From assembly GCA_020628645.1 (NCBI GenBank), contig JAHDES010000001.1:186001-250000 (forward strand): a stretch of 64,000 nucleotides of DNA, given 5' to 3'. The notes beneath the pieces were generated by a model, which saw nothing but the letters and a program-made list of their open reading frames with translations, had not been told where the DNA came from and made no database searches. Source of the stretch: Saprospiraceae bacterium. Its GTDB lineage: Bacteria > Bacteroidota > Bacteroidia > Chitinophagales > Saprospiraceae. Made by a program: the position numbers and the translations under genes. Of this stretch, positions 26,898 through 38,800 are shown piece by piece; position 1 is the first letter of the stretch, and each line of letters starts with the position of its first letter.

Positions 26898-29174
26898 CTA
26901 CCCTCCTACTTCTAATATTTTTATTTCTACTCGCTGATTTCGTTTTCGTCCAGTGGTTGTTTCATTGGTAGCAATGGGTTTGCGTTTTCCGTAGCCTCGA
27001 TATTTCACTCGATCTACAGGTACCCCTTTTTGAACGAGATATTTGGCAACAGAGCGAGCCCGTTCGGTAGATAAATTATCACAGTATTCATGAGAAGGTA
27101 CACCATTGGTATGTCCCCCTACTTCTATTGTGATATTAGGATTGTTTTGTAGAAAAGTGTAAATTTCATTTAAGGTAGGGAAAGAAGCAGTTGTCATTTG
27201 TGTACTATCTGCTTCAAAATAAAGTTTTTCTAGCCGAATCGTTTGTCCTTTACGGAGATTTGATTTTGTTAGAGCTAGATTGATTTGTTTACTTATATCT
27301 ACTTTAGCTACTGCTTCACAGGCATTATCGTCTGTTACGGTGACGGTATATTTTCCTTCTACCAATTTTTTCGCTCTTGCTTTATCCGTATTATTACTCC
27401 AACGATAGCTATAGTTGCCACTTCCTCCAGATGCACTAACAAATGCAGCACCATCCCGTTTACGATCGCCACTCACGGCTTGTTCCATTGTGGCTATAGC
27501 TTTTATGGGTTCGGGTTCTTCTACATAAATGGTTTGCACCGTAGTATAACCTTCTGCATCAATTACAGAAACAGAATACTTTCCAGCCCTTAGTCCACTT
27601 AATGATTTTCCACTAAGTGAAGCCTCATTCCATTGGTATTTATAGGGAGGAGTACCTCCTTTTACTTGTATAGAAATAGCAGCATCTTTCGCGCCTTGAC
27701 AAACCAAAGCTTTATCAATAGAATAAGCTACCGTTACAGGACTTACAATGGTAATAGCAGTACTTGCTGAACCTGTGAGTATTTCGCCTTCTATTTGTAC
27801 GGCTGTAATATATTCACAATTCGCATTATCATTGACCGTGACTTCATGTCTTCCTGCCGTAAGATAACGGGCTTTAGCTTTGGTTTCTCCATTATCCCAA
27901 CGAAACTTATAAGGCGGAACGCCACCCGTCACACTTAACTCAGCCGCTCCATCTCCTTTTCCAGTAGCACTTACTTTTCCTTCAGAAATAATGTTAACTC
28001 GCATTCGATTATCAGGAATATTAGCACTTACTTTTTTGGTTTGTCCTTCTGCATCTGTTACTTGAACGGTATAAAAACCAGGACCTACATTTTGGGGATT
28101 GGGACCTGAGAAATTATTTTCCCAGATATATTTATAAGGAGGCGTACCACCTAATACTTTTACCAATAAGGAGGCATCATCATCCATTCCTGCACAACTC
28201 AAGTCTTTATCTATAAAACAAGTTACGGTCATAGCCGCTTCTTTTTCAATTAAGAACAAGCCTTTATCTTCCGTACCCACCCAAAGCGCATTATCTTGAT
28301 CGACGCGAATACAATTAATTTGTTTAGCGGTAAATCCATTGGATCGATCAAACTTCTCTACAATATCATTGACGACGTCATAACGGGTAATAATATCTGA
28401 AGCATACCAAATTCGTCCATCCCCATCAAATTTCATATCTCGTACTTTACCTACTGCTACTCGTGGGTCAACATCTCCTGGTCGCCAACGATATTTTTCA
28501 TCAATCATATACAAAATATCTTCACCCATGAGCCAAATATTGACTTTATCGGGAATGACTCCTACAAATTTGGTTTCTTTTTCTTCCAACCTCCATTTAT
28601 CTTTTTCACCTACTAAAACACCTTGATCCGTCGCAATCCATGTTCGTCCATAACGATCGGTAAAAATAGAATTGATATGGTTGGAAAGTAGTTTAGAATT
28701 TTTATTTGTCATGTGATCGAGCAAACGAATGTCATCTCCCATTTTATAGCGATAAATACCAGATTGAGTCGTGCCAATCCATAAGATTTTGCGTTTGGCA
28801 TTATAATAAGTGGTGTTGATTCGATCTTGAGATTTATCTGTGTTAAAGGATTGAAAAGCATTTAATTTTTCAAGATCATAGGAATTCGTAAGGAGCGGGA
28901 AGTTGCCATCTGCTTGGCGTAATAAAGCCCATTTGGTATTATCAATAGATCGTTTTGTTGAATTATCTGCGGAATGAATTCGAAATAAACCATCTGTAGT
29001 AGCAGCCCATTTAATATTATTGTCATCTACAAATACATTTTGAACGGCCTGTACTTGATCAACTGCCGAGCAATGTACAACGCGCATAGGTGCTTGAAGA
29101 ATTTCTTCAATTTGTGCAAATGAAATAGAAGTAAAACAGCTAAGGAGAATAAATAGGAGGTTTTGTCTGTTCAT
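26898..29174 (-). CDS. OmpA-family protein with regulator-propeller and SprB-type repeats
   Basis: The 758-residue protein has a signal peptide (cleaved near SFAQ), a beta-propeller of two-component-regulator type at about 40-310 (repeats such as ILWIGTTQSGIYRYK and ALWVGTEDKGLFLI), several SprB-type repeats at about 330-630 (each with GGTPPYKYxW followed by YxVxVxD) and a C-terminal OmpA peptidoglycan-binding domain (about 645-758, with GHTNGVPSHEYCDNLSTERA and NQRVEIKI). SprB repeats are known from the Flavobacterium gliding adhesin. It probably spans from peptidoglycan to outer membrane. It follows the T9SS genes but lies beyond their terminator, so it may have its own promoter. Confidence 0.85.
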   Translation of the reverse strand: MNRQNLLFILLSCFTSISFAQIEEILQAPMRVVHCSAVDQVQAVQNVFVDDNNIKWAATTDGLFRIHSADNSTKRSIDNTKWALLRQADGNFPLLTNSYDLEKLNAFQSFNTDKSQDRINTTYYNAKRKILWIGTTQSGIYRYKMGDDIRLLDHMTNKNSKLLSNHINSIFTDRYGRTWIATDQGVLVGEKDKWRLEEKETKFVGVIPDKVNIWLMGEDILYMIDEKYRWRPGDVDPRVAVGKVRDMKFDGDGRIWYASDIITRYDVVNDIVEKFDRSNGFTAKQINCIRVDQDNALWVGTEDKGLFLIEKEAAMTVTCFIDKDLSCAGMDDDASLLVKVLGGTPPYKYIWENNFSGPNPQNVGPGFYTVQVTDAEGQTKKVSANIPDNRMRVNIISEGKVSATGKGDGAAELSVTGGVPPYKFRWDNGETKAKARYLTAGRHEVTVNDNANCEYITAVQIEGEILTGSASTAITIVSPVTVAYSIDKALVCQGAKDAAISIQVKGGTPPYKYQWNEASLSGKSLSGLRAGKYSVSVIDAEGYTTVQTIYVEEPEPIKAIATMEQAVSGDRKRDGAAFVSASGGSGNYSYRWSNNTDKARAKKLVEGKYTVTVTDDNACEAVAKVDISKQINLALTKSNLRKGQTIRLEKLYFEADSTQMTTASFPTLNEIYTFLQNNPNITIEVGGHTNGVPSHEYCDNLSTERARSVAKYLVQKGVPVDRVKYRGYGKRKPIATNETTTGRKRNQRVEIKILEVGG

Positions 29175-29308
29175 GAATGTGAAAATTAGTTTATCAATAT
29201 ATTAATGAAATACATCAAAATGATAAAGTAACGAAATTCAACTCAAATTTCGTTTATAAAAAGAGGGTTGTTCGATGATTAAGCTGTGAAAATTACATTT
29301 CAATAACG

Positions 29309-29344
29309 AAAAAAGAGAATGCTTCATTTAAGAAACATTCTCTT
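29309..29344 (-). terminator. Rho-independent terminator after the T9SS OmpA gene
   Basis: AAGAGAATG (29313-29321) pairs with CATTCTCTT (29336-29344), with an inner TTC/GAA. On the minus strand it is followed by a run of six T, a strong terminator layout about 90 bases after the OmpA stop. Confidence 0.82.
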
Positions 29345-29432
29345 CAATCTTTGTAAAATAAGTAAATCCCATTTTACAATAACAGTACAACATAAATAAT
29401 TTTATGGCACTGTATATTAAAAACCTATTTGA

Positions 29433-31487
29433 TTAATACCTTCTTCGATCAATGATTTCTGGGCCATTGTTCCCGTATTCTACTCGTACTGCTTCGTCGA
29501 TGCGCGTAACACGTACTTCCGTACGACGATTGTATTGATGTTCTTCTTCTGAACAAGATGAACCATCTCCACATCCATTTCGCAATTGTGATTCTCCGAA
29601 ACCAAGTGCGATAATACGACTAGAAGCAATTCCTCTAGACACTAGGTAGCGTTTTGCAGATTCTGCTCTTCGCAAAGATAAGACCTGATTATAATCAGCT
29701 CCACCACGTGAGTCGGTATGAGAAATTAATTCTATTTGCATAGATGGATAACGCTGCATGATGGATACTAACTCATCTAGTTCGCGGGCTGCTCCTGTTC
29801 GAATAGTTGATTTATTAAAATCATAATAAATTTTATCCAATACAATAACAGAACCTGCTGCTAAATAGTTGCCATCATCTTTTACTGTAGGAATCGGACT
29901 CAATTTCAAATCAGCAGATACATCTGATTTAGCACCCACAGGAATACTTACTTTTCCAATACCATCATTATATCCTGTGCGTTGCCCTGTTAAAGAATAA
30001 TCGCAACCAGGAGGAAGACAGTATTCAAATCGACCACTAGCATCAGAAGTAGTCGTAAATATATCTGTAGCACAAGTACTTGCAATTCTAACTGTAGAAT
30101 TAGCCAATATTTGTCCAGTAGCTCGATCCGTCACTACACCTTTAAGTGTGGCACAACGCTTTTTATCTAAAGGCACTTCTACCACCAAATCACCTGATTT
30201 GCCCGCCGTAGAGTAAATCACTTCATTCGTTAAGTAATCATCTTTAGAGACAAATAGGATGTATTGTTTTTCAGGAGCCATATCATAAGGCGTTTCACCT
30301 TGTGCATCAGTACGAAGATCAGCATCTCCAAGATTAGAAGCATCTTTTCGAACCAATTTCATGACCAATTCATTAGATCCAGAACGTTCTGGCATCAAAA
30401 TGACATCGTATAAATCGCCTCCTGCTAATAACCCATCTGCTGTTCGCTCAAAAACTCGAATTTCTGCTCCTTCTAAACGCGCATTAGTTTGGGCATCATA
30501 AACGCGTATTAAGGCATTTAAATCAGGTAACTCAGGTGCGACGAAACCAGCCGCTGCATCAAACCGATAAATATCATCCATTCCAGCACCTCCTCCTCGA
30601 TTCGAGGTAAAATAACCAGAAGTAGCTGGTGCATTCATAATTAAACCAAAGTCGTCTCCAGTTGAATTAAATGGTTCACCAAGATTGGTAGTACCTGTAA
30701 AAGAATCACCTGCCATGGTAGCTTTAAATAAATCAAATCCGCCTCGACCATTATGTCCTAATGAAGCAAAGAATATATTTCCACTTGCATGAGCAAATGG
30801 AAATGCCTCATTTTGTGCGGTATTAACTGCTGGGCCTAAATTGATGGGCGCACTATAAGAGTCTCCATCTTTTTTAACCATGTAAATATCAAATCCACCT
30901 ATTCCGCCCGGCATATCCGATGCGAAGAACAATTTTGTTCCATCAGGTGATAAGCTAGGATGCATGATAGAGTATTCATCGCTATTAAAAGGAAGTTCTG
31001 TTACATCTGTCCAATCAAATCTTCCTTTTTTGGCGGAGTATATTTTCAAACGAGTCACACCATTTGCGTCTGCTCCTGCTGCTCCATTCGTCTGATTATT
31101 ACTGGTAAAGATCATCATTTGTCCGTCGGGACTAAATGTTGCTTGACCTTCATGTAGTTGTGTATTGGCTTCTAATGAAAATTCTTCTGCCGCAATTGGC
31201 ATTCCATTTCCATCAAATTCGGCATAAAATAATTCAAAGAAAGTTTCTCCAATTTTATCATCCATGCGTCCACCTTTCTTCCGAGAAGAAACGAAAACTA
31301 AGCCATTTTGATAATAAGAAGGAGAAAAATCGAGTTTTTCCGAATTAATACTTGCTACGTTTACCACATTTAAGTTAGCTGCATTACCATCTAGAGTTAA
31401 TGCTGCAGGTTGTGCTTGAATGGAAGAAAAATAGCAAATATTAAGTAAAAATAGAAGCCCCGTTTTTATCCAATTTACGTTCTTCAT
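29433..31487 (-). CDS. OmpA-family protein with WD40-like propeller and carboxypeptidase-like domain (PorE-like)
   Basis: The 684-residue protein has a signal peptide (ends SIQAQ), a PD40/WD40-like propeller at about 50-300 (repeats ATFSPDGQMMIFTSN, PSLSPDGTKLFFASDM), a carboxypeptidase-regulatory-like region at about 330-540 and an OmpA C-terminal domain at about 550-665 (DFNKSTIRTGAARELDEL and NRRTEVRV). The layout resembles PorE of the type IX secretion system but lacks the N-terminal TPR part. PorE links the secretion machinery to peptidoglycan. It starts 63 bases after the PorP/SprF gene on the same strand, forming a likely operon with it. Confidence 0.85.
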   Translation of the reverse strand: MKNVNWIKTGLLFLLNICYFSSIQAQPAALTLDGNAANLNVVNVASINSEKLDFSPSYYQNGLVFVSSRKKGGRMDDKIGETFFELFYAEFDGNGMPIAAEEFSLEANTQLHEGQATFSPDGQMMIFTSNNQTNGAAGADANGVTRLKIYSAKKGRFDWTDVTELPFNSDEYSIMHPSLSPDGTKLFFASDMPGGIGGFDIYMVKKDGDSYSAPINLGPAVNTAQNEAFPFAHASGNIFFASLGHNGRGGFDLFKATMAGDSFTGTTNLGEPFNSTGDDFGLIMNAPATSGYFTSNRGGGAGMDDIYRFDAAAGFVAPELPDLNALIRVYDAQTNARLEGAEIRVFERTADGLLAGGDLYDVILMPERSGSNELVMKLVRKDASNLGDADLRTDAQGETPYDMAPEKQYILFVSKDDYLTNEVIYSTAGKSGDLVVEVPLDKKRCATLKGVVTDRATGQILANSTVRIASTCATDIFTTTSDASGRFEYCLPPGCDYSLTGQRTGYNDGIGKVSIPVGAKSDVSADLKLSPIPTVKDDGNYLAAGSVIVLDKIYYDFNKSTIRTGAARELDELVSIMQRYPSMQIELISHTDSRGGADYNQVLSLRRAESAKRYLVSRGIASSRIIALGFGESQLRNGCGDGSSCSEEEHQYNRRTEVRVTRIDEAVRVEYGNNGPEIIDRRRY

Positions 31488-31550
31488 TGTTTACGTTGAT
31501 TTATATTTGAAAGCAAAAAATCACTTTCAAAAGGGTAAACGAAATAGACT

Positions 31551-32495
31551 TTAAAAGAATCGAGGGTTCACATAATCACTACCTTCAGACTTGCCTAGGC
31601 AGTAACGTAATACAAGTTCTAAACTACCATTACTGTAGTTATTCAGTTCAGATAAAGTAAAATCATAGGATAATGATAATAAGATATTACTAAACTGTAC
31701 ACCAGCTAGAAAATCAATAGATTCGCCAGAACTGTTCGTATCACCACCTGCTCGATAGGTCAAACCAAGATTAAGAAAATCATCGTAGATAAAACTAGCG
31801 TTGATGTCTGCATCAAATGGAGATCGTTCTGCATATTTCAATAAGATTTGAGGCTGAAAATCCAATTTTTCGCTCATTTCTATACGCAAACCTGCCATAA
31901 AATATAAATGACGTACTTCCCGTCCAATCGTACCTACCACATCGTTAAAGTCAATATTATTCGTCAAAATACGTGGTGCAGATAGTCCTACATAAAGATT
32001 ATCCGAGTTATAGTATACTCCAAAACCAAAGTTAGGAACATATTTACTTTGTTCTCCAATAGGAATTGCATTGTCTACTAAGGGAGAAGTAGTAATTAAT
32101 CTTGGATCATTATAATCACTTCCTATAAAACGCATGGATGCTTGTAAACCTAATGCTAAATGACCTCTTGATACCGGTAATCTATAGGCATAAGCTCCAT
32201 CTAAAGTCCAGCGTTCTTGAATACCAATGGTATTTCTGTTCAGATTAATTCCGATGCCCACTCTTTGGTTTAAAAGAGGAGCATTAAAGCTTAATCCTTG
32301 AGTAACGGGAGCACCTTCGATACCTGACCATTGATTGCGGTACACCCCTGTTATACAAGCTGATTCATGACTTCCTGCATAGGCAGGATTAAAATATAGC
32401 TTATTATACATGAACTGCGTTAGTTGATATTCTTGTTGTGCATAGCCCATAGTAGCTACTACAAGAAGAACCGCAGTAATAATTATATTTTTCAT
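31551..32495 (-). CDS. PorP/SprF family type IX secretion membrane protein
   Basis: The 314-residue protein belongs to the PorP/SprF family of outer-membrane beta-barrels that anchor or pass type B T9SS cargo. After the signal peptide (ending MGYAQ) comes the family hallmark YQLTQFMYNKLYFNPAYAGS, then alternating strands ending near SLELVLRYCLG. I start at the ATG at 32493-32495 (MKNIIITAVL); the upstream open stretch to 32588 adds 31 residues before an obvious signal peptide and is unlikely. PorP/SprF genes next to a large cargo adhesin usually serve that cargo, as sprF serves SprB in Flavobacterium. Confidence 0.92.
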   Translation of the reverse strand: MKNIIITAVLLVVATMGYAQQEYQLTQFMYNKLYFNPAYAGSHESACITGVYRNQWSGIEGAPVTQGLSFNAPLLNQRVGIGINLNRNTIGIQERWTLDGAYAYRLPVSRGHLALGLQASMRFIGSDYNDPRLITTSPLVDNAIPIGEQSKYVPNFGFGVYYNSDNLYVGLSAPRILTNNIDFNDVVGTIGREVRHLYFMAGLRIEMSEKLDFQPQILLKYAERSPFDADINASFIYDDFLNLGLTYRAGGDTNSSGESIDFLAGVQFSNILLSLSYDFTLSELNNYSNGSLELVLRYCLGKSEGSDYVNPRFF

Positions 32496-32697
32496 AAAAA
32501 ATTTAGATTTTATGATGAATAATGCCATGGGAATCCTCATTTGGATAAATAAATAGTTCATAAGAACAAATGAAATTGGCTGATTCATCTATATTTTTAT
32601 AATTAAGCAGTTTTAGGGGATTATTTGAGCAGAAATTTTATCTAAAGAGATTAAAAATAAACCTTCAAAAACTCCATCTTGTCGCTATTTCAGATTT

Positions 32698-32737
32698 CCT
32701 GTCCGCCATAGTTGATTTTAACTACGACAGGCGGGTT
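32698..32737. repeat. GC-rich imperfect palindrome (CCGCC / GGCGG)
   Basis: CCTGTCCGCC...TAGTT is followed by AACTA...GACAGGCGGG. TAGTT/AACTA pairs exactly around GATTTT, with CCGCC and GGCGG further out offset by a few bases. The GC content contrasts with its surroundings, as in dispersed palindromic repeats. Confidence 0.45.
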
Positions 32738-32783
32738 TATTAATCTCAAAATTTTTGCCCAAATAATTAATACCCCTTACTTA

Positions 32784-32815
32784 CAGATAGCGCACATTTT
32801 AGTGTACGCTATCTG
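32784..32815 (-). terminator. Hairpin at the 3' end of the giant adhesin gene
   Basis: CAGATAGCG (32784-32792) pairs with CGCTATCTG (32807-32815 region), extended by ACA/TGT, 13 bases after the stop on the minus strand. No T-run follows, so it may be a processing or mRNA-stability hairpin that partly separates adhesin from porP/sprF. Confidence 0.55.
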
Positions 32816-32827
32816 CACTATTATAAT

Positions 32828-35800
32828 TTATCGTTCTAATACAAGGAAACCTGCTTGAGGTTCTGTAGAACCATCGCCGAAATCAACAATGTAATAGTAA
32901 GTACCAACTGGTAATTCTTCTCCATTGTAAGTACCACCCCAATCATTATTGTAAGGCATTGCTCGGAACACCTCATCACCCCATTGATTGAAGATAATCA
33001 CAGAGTTATTAGGATATTTACCCGTTGCAAATAAACATTCCACTACAAACTCATCATTGATACCATCACCATTAGGTGTAATAATCGTAGGTATTGTACA
33101 ATCTTCTGCCTCAACATTTATACCAACTGTTGCAGAAGAACATTTATCTGGACAAGCATCACTACAAACTTCATAGGTAAATGAATCTGGTGTATCATCA
33201 CTTCCTTCGTGTGTATACAACCATACACCATCACCCGTTTGTGTAATACTTCCTGATAAAGGACTTTCAATAATTCGAATAGAATAATTTTCTGGTAAAA
33301 AGTCATTCCCTATCACGCTTATTGATACCGTATCATTGAAAGCTACTGTAGTAACATCTGGTACAGCTACTGGCTCATCTTCATAAGTAATCACTAGGGT
33401 ATCAGAGTCAACACCACAAGGACCACAATCTACTGTCCAAACTAGGATGTTTTCACCTACTTTTAAGTCCATGACGACAGTTGTTGATGAAATTTCATCT
33501 GCAAAGACTAATTCAGGATCAGGCGATGACCATAAGCCTGTACAACTTGCCGTTGATTCAGCTGAAATAAGGGCATCTCCATTTCCACATTCCACAATAT
33601 CTTCTCCTGCATATGCATTCAGATCATTATCCTCTACCATTACTTGTACAATATCAGAAGCAAAATCTCCACAACCTGAGTTGCTTAATGTCCATGTAAA
33701 TTCATATGTATTCCCTGGTACAAGACCTGAAATAGCCGTATTAGGATCAGATGGGTCAGCAATAACTACACCCAATGTAGATTGAGTAGCAGATTGCGTC
33801 CAAGTACCAACATTACCAGCATTAGCCGCTGTAGCCGCTAAATTACCTGTTGTACCATTACAAATCATCACTACACCTCCAGCTTCCGCTAGTTGTGTAC
33901 CATCACTTACAACGATACTTACATCATCAGCACTATAATCACCACAAGCTCCATTACTTAATGTCCAGCGGAAGGTATAAGTATTTCCTCCAGCTAAATC
34001 AGTAATAGAAGAGTTTGGTGCATTTGGTGTAACAATCGTAGCTGCTGGTCCTGAAATTTGTGTCCAAGTACCAATTCCAATAGAAGGAGCATCTGCATTT
34101 AAATTCGTAATTAATCCATCACAAACTTGTTGATCTGCACCTGCAAAAGCAATATCAGATGGTATAGTATTCATAATAACAGAAGTTGGCACAGAAGGAC
34201 CTGATGCACAATCTGCTAGTGTTGCTACAACATAGAAATCGAAAACTCCTTCACCATAGGCACCAAAATCACTTATATTAAATGATGTTGATAATCCTGA
34301 TGATCCTAGTGAATTATTAGTACTAGCATCAAACCATTCGTACGTAGCACCTGCAATTGCTGTACCTGAGCTTACGCTCAGTGTCAATACTGCTCCTGTA
34401 TCATCAATACAAATTGGACCATTATTCTCAACTGTTGGTGCTGCTGGAACAGGATTTACAGCAACATTTAATGCTGTAGAATAAGCTGATGGACATCCAT
34501 TAATTAGTACACGCACACTATATGCACCTGCATTCGCTGCCGTTGCAGGGAAGACCGATGGATTATGTACAGATGCACTAAATCCTGCTGGTCCAGTCCA
34601 TTCATAGCTCGCACCTGCTATTAAATCCGTTTCTAATTGAATCAAATCACCTTCACAAACTGCCGTCGGCCCATTCACCATTGGTGTCATAGGAACAGGA
34701 GTAACCGTTACTGAAACAGAAGCTGATTCATTTGAATCACAACCATCTACATTTACACTTACAGAGTAAGCTCCTCCATCTGTTACTTCAACAGAGCTCA
34801 CTGTTAGAGAAGGTGTAGCCGTAGTCACTGTACCTGAAGGTGTTGTCCAAGTATAAGAGATTGTTCCTCCTGTATATCCATTTGTGGTTAATTCCAATAA
34901 ATCACCAACACATAGTTCATCATCATTCAGTGATACTGTAGGCGTAGTAGGCTCATCTCGAACATCAACAACTACTGTAAAGGCATCAGATACACAACCC
35001 GCAGCATTAGTTACTTGTAAAACATAAGAACCATTATCCGCTGATGTACCATTTGGAATAGTCGCTGTAGGACTAGTTGATGTAAACCCACCAGGACCAG
35101 ACCATTGATAGCCATATGTTCCTGAATCAGCTGGTGTAACTGTTGGTTCTAATAAAATATCATCAGATCCATTAACACATGTTCCATCTGGAGGATTAAC
35201 GCTAATTGCTGTAACTTCAGGAGCAGTATTTACGACTACTGTTGTTGAACCAACACCCGTACATCCATTTGCATCTGTTACAGTTACGGTGTAAACACCA
35301 GCACTAAAAACAGAAATAGAAGATAGAATTGGATTTTGATTCATGGAGCTATACGCTACAGGACCAGACCATACATAAGATACTGCACCTGGTACATCTG
35401 CTACTGAAAGTTGTACATCATCTCCCTCACAGGCTGGTCCATCATTCGATGGAGCTGCTGTAATAGGATCAGAAATCACTACTTCCGATGGAGCTGATTC
35501 TGCAGAACATCCATTATTGCTAATACATATTACTGTCCACATACCTTCTGCATATCCAATAGAACCGAATGGTACGGTGGTCATTGGAGTAGTTGTGGTT
35601 GATGCGTAACTTGCAAGTGTTCCTGTACTTGCCCCGTTTGGCCCTATCCATTGATAAGAATCACAAGTAGCACTAGTAGAAAGAACGATATCATCATTAT
35701 TACAAATTGGCGAATTCGTATTAAGGCTCGGTGTTTCTGGTAATGGTCGAACTTCAACCAATACCGTATCTGATGATGTACATCCTGTAAAGCTTTCTAC

Positions 35801-38800
35801 CGTTAAAATATATGTTAGAATATTATTTGTAGTAGATGTATTATTAATTCCCGTAATAGATGGAGGGAACTGTCCATTATAACCATAACCATCAGAGCCT
35901 GTCCAAACATAACTCACCCACTCAGGAGAAGAATTGGCTAAGAATAAACCAAAATCATCGCCAGAACAAACTGGGTTTGGAGAAGCAAATATTTGTGGCT
36001 TAGCTGGTGCAGCTCCACCCACTACTGTGACAGAAGCTGATGCTGCTGAAGTACAAACATTTTCAGTTACAATAGCATAGTAATCGTGATTTCCAGGCAA
36101 TGCTTGGAAAAATATAGATGGAGAAGTTGTTGTACCAATAATAGCATCCTCTCCCATATTAGAACCAAGTGGTGCATTATCTAAATACCACGTCCATACC
36201 GGGTTGCCTGTATAGGTTTGTCCATCTTCAATCACAACAAAATCACCAGGACAAGAAGGTGATGTTGTCACACTCAATATTGGTGTTGGTAAGGTTGGAT
36301 CTCCTACCGTATAAACAGCTGTACATAAAGAATCAATATTTCCTGCTGCATCTGCTACTTTATAAATAATGGTATTTGCACCTGGATTTAAGGTAACTGT
36401 AGGATCAGAACCATCTGCAGGAAAGGCTGTACTTGCAATAGTAGTTGCCCCTTCTACACAATAACTGATCACTGGATTTGGGAAAGACATACGTACTTGT
36501 AGTACAGAATTTCCACCATCATTTACATTAATTTCCGTTCCTGCAAAAGTACCTGGAGCTACACATGGATTAATTCCAAAATCATCATTGTTCCAATCAC
36601 CATCATTTCCAAAACCTGATAAATTATCGATTACTGGAACGACTTGTAAATCAATGCTACCATCTGCAATCCACATAATAAGGTCTGCATAAGGAACAGT
36701 TATCGTACCTACACGTTCTGGTGTAGTTCCACAAGAAACGCTTGTTGCTGTGGTTGTTACACCTAAGGACATTCCATCTTCTCCAAATACTTCAAAGAAT
36801 TCTTCGCTTGCACCTAGATCATCACCATCTCCTTGGAAGTAAATCTCAATAGTTGCATCACCTGTTGGATATGGAGGGATAACAGAGGTAAAACTCATTT
36901 TTGCAGTATCCATTACAAAACCATCAATATTTGGATGTTCTGTAAAAGTAACTATTGGAAAATGTACCCCTGAAGTAAGCATCATTGTAAAGCTATCCAC
37001 TTCACAATTATCCATAATATCTGATGGACGAGGTAACATTACATCTTGTGGTGTACAATCTGGAGCAAGTATTGCTGTATTTACTAAAGTACAATTTCCA
37101 ATTGAAGGATCTTCATCATCATTGATTACTACATTGAATGAACAAGTAGAGCTATTACCTGCACAATCTGTTGCTGTAAAGGTCACTACAGAAGTTCCTC
37201 CTGTAAATGTTTCCGAAATAGTAGGATAAGTCACTGGCATTTCAGCACCACCATCTACATTATAGGTTACTGTAAATCCTGCAGGAGGAGTTTGACAGTT
37301 GTAAGATAAGTTACCTGTAGCATTCGAACCGCCACAAATATTATTGATTCCTTCGTCTCCGTTTCCTGGTCCAGGATCATTTGGTACTAAAGTTATAGTA
37401 ACTGTACCATCTAAAGCCCAAATATTAAAGTCGGCTTCAGGAATACTAATCGTAGTAGTTGCAGGAGCAGAACATTGTGAGGTAGCTGGTATTGTTTGAC
37501 CTAAAGCCGAACCATCTTCTCCTTGAATAAAGAAATATTCTGTAGATGCGACTGTACCAAATTCACCATCTAATTGATCGAAATCAATGGTCAAGGTAAC
37601 ATTTCCAACAGCAGTTGTCGCTGGCCCTGCTACCGCAAAATTAAGAACTACATCATCTACAATTGTATTTGGATCAGCGGCTCCAGTGATAGCTACTATA
37701 TCAGTAGCAGTACAAGGAGACATATCTACTGAACAAGCATCTGTTGCGATTGGTGCATTAAAGGTATATGCCACATCACAATCTCCTGTTCCGTCATCAG
37801 ACGTGTTAATCGTTACATCTTCCAGACAATTGCTAAATATTGGCCCTTGCGTATCATTTACGGTAATAACTTGGACGTGCATCGTATCATTTCCACAAGC
37901 ATCCATAGCTGTCCATGTACGCGTCACAGTATATCCGCTTGGACAAGCCCCTGCTGTACTCACTTCCATAAATGCAAGATCTGGATCAGCATCACAATTA
38001 TCAGAAGCAGTAATCGTAGGAGGTGTAGTAATTAAAGCATCACCACATTCTACTGTTACATCTGCTGGCATAGCACTTAATACTGGACGTATTGTATCTT
38101 GAACTGTTACTACTTGCACCCCTACATCTGAGTTACCACAATCGTCTGTAGCGGTCCATGTACGTGTAATGGTATAATCATAGAAATCACACATATCAGG
38201 ATCCGTACCTTTTGTAGACACTGAATTTAATGCTACGGTAACTATATTATCACAATTGTCTGTTGCAGTTAATGAAGGAGCAATTGGGATTGCATCACAA
38301 TTCACTAAGGTATCTGCTGGTACATCAACAAGCATTGGATTTGTTGAATCTTCAACTGTAATCGTTTGTATTAATGAAGTAGCATTACCACAAGCATCTG
38401 TAACTGTCCATGTACGAGTAATAGTTGATTCTTGAGGACAAGCCAAAGAAGGCGTGACTACATCACTATAAGAAGTATCTGGCATCATATCACAATTATC
38501 CATTACTACAGTTACATCACCTGTAATAGTGAGATCATCTGGATTTTGATCACATTCAATTGTTACGTCTGCTGGCTGTGTAAAAGTAGGAGCTGTAGTA
38601 TCTTCTACCGTCACCACTTGTACACCTATATCTGTATTGCCACAGTCGTCTGTAGCTGTCCATGTTCTTGAAATGGTATACGCTTGAGGACAAACGCCCG
38701 CAGTTGTATCCGCTACAAGAACAATATCAACCATTGCATCACAATCGTCAGTTGCAGTAGGAGTAGCTGGTGCTGGTACAGCATCACATTCTGCTGTAAC

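Larger units (their letters stand above)
32496..32827. other. Spacer between adhesin and porP/sprF with two hairpins
   Basis: 332 bases without a gene. It holds a strong hairpin directly after the adhesin stop (32784-32815) and a GC-rich imperfect palindrome (32698-32737). Nothing else stands out. Confidence 0.6.

Noticed and set aside
32496-32588. Extended N-terminus of the PorP/SprF protein
   Set aside because: A clear signal peptide starts at 32495, and the upstream frame would place 31 extra residues before it.
37587-38102. Open plus-strand frames inside the adhesin gene (also 33447-33785, 39546-40361, 41151-41387, 41694-41999)
   Set aside because: They are antisense shadows of a repetitive Thr/Ala/Asp-rich coding sequence with biased codons; they lack starts with support and resemble no family.
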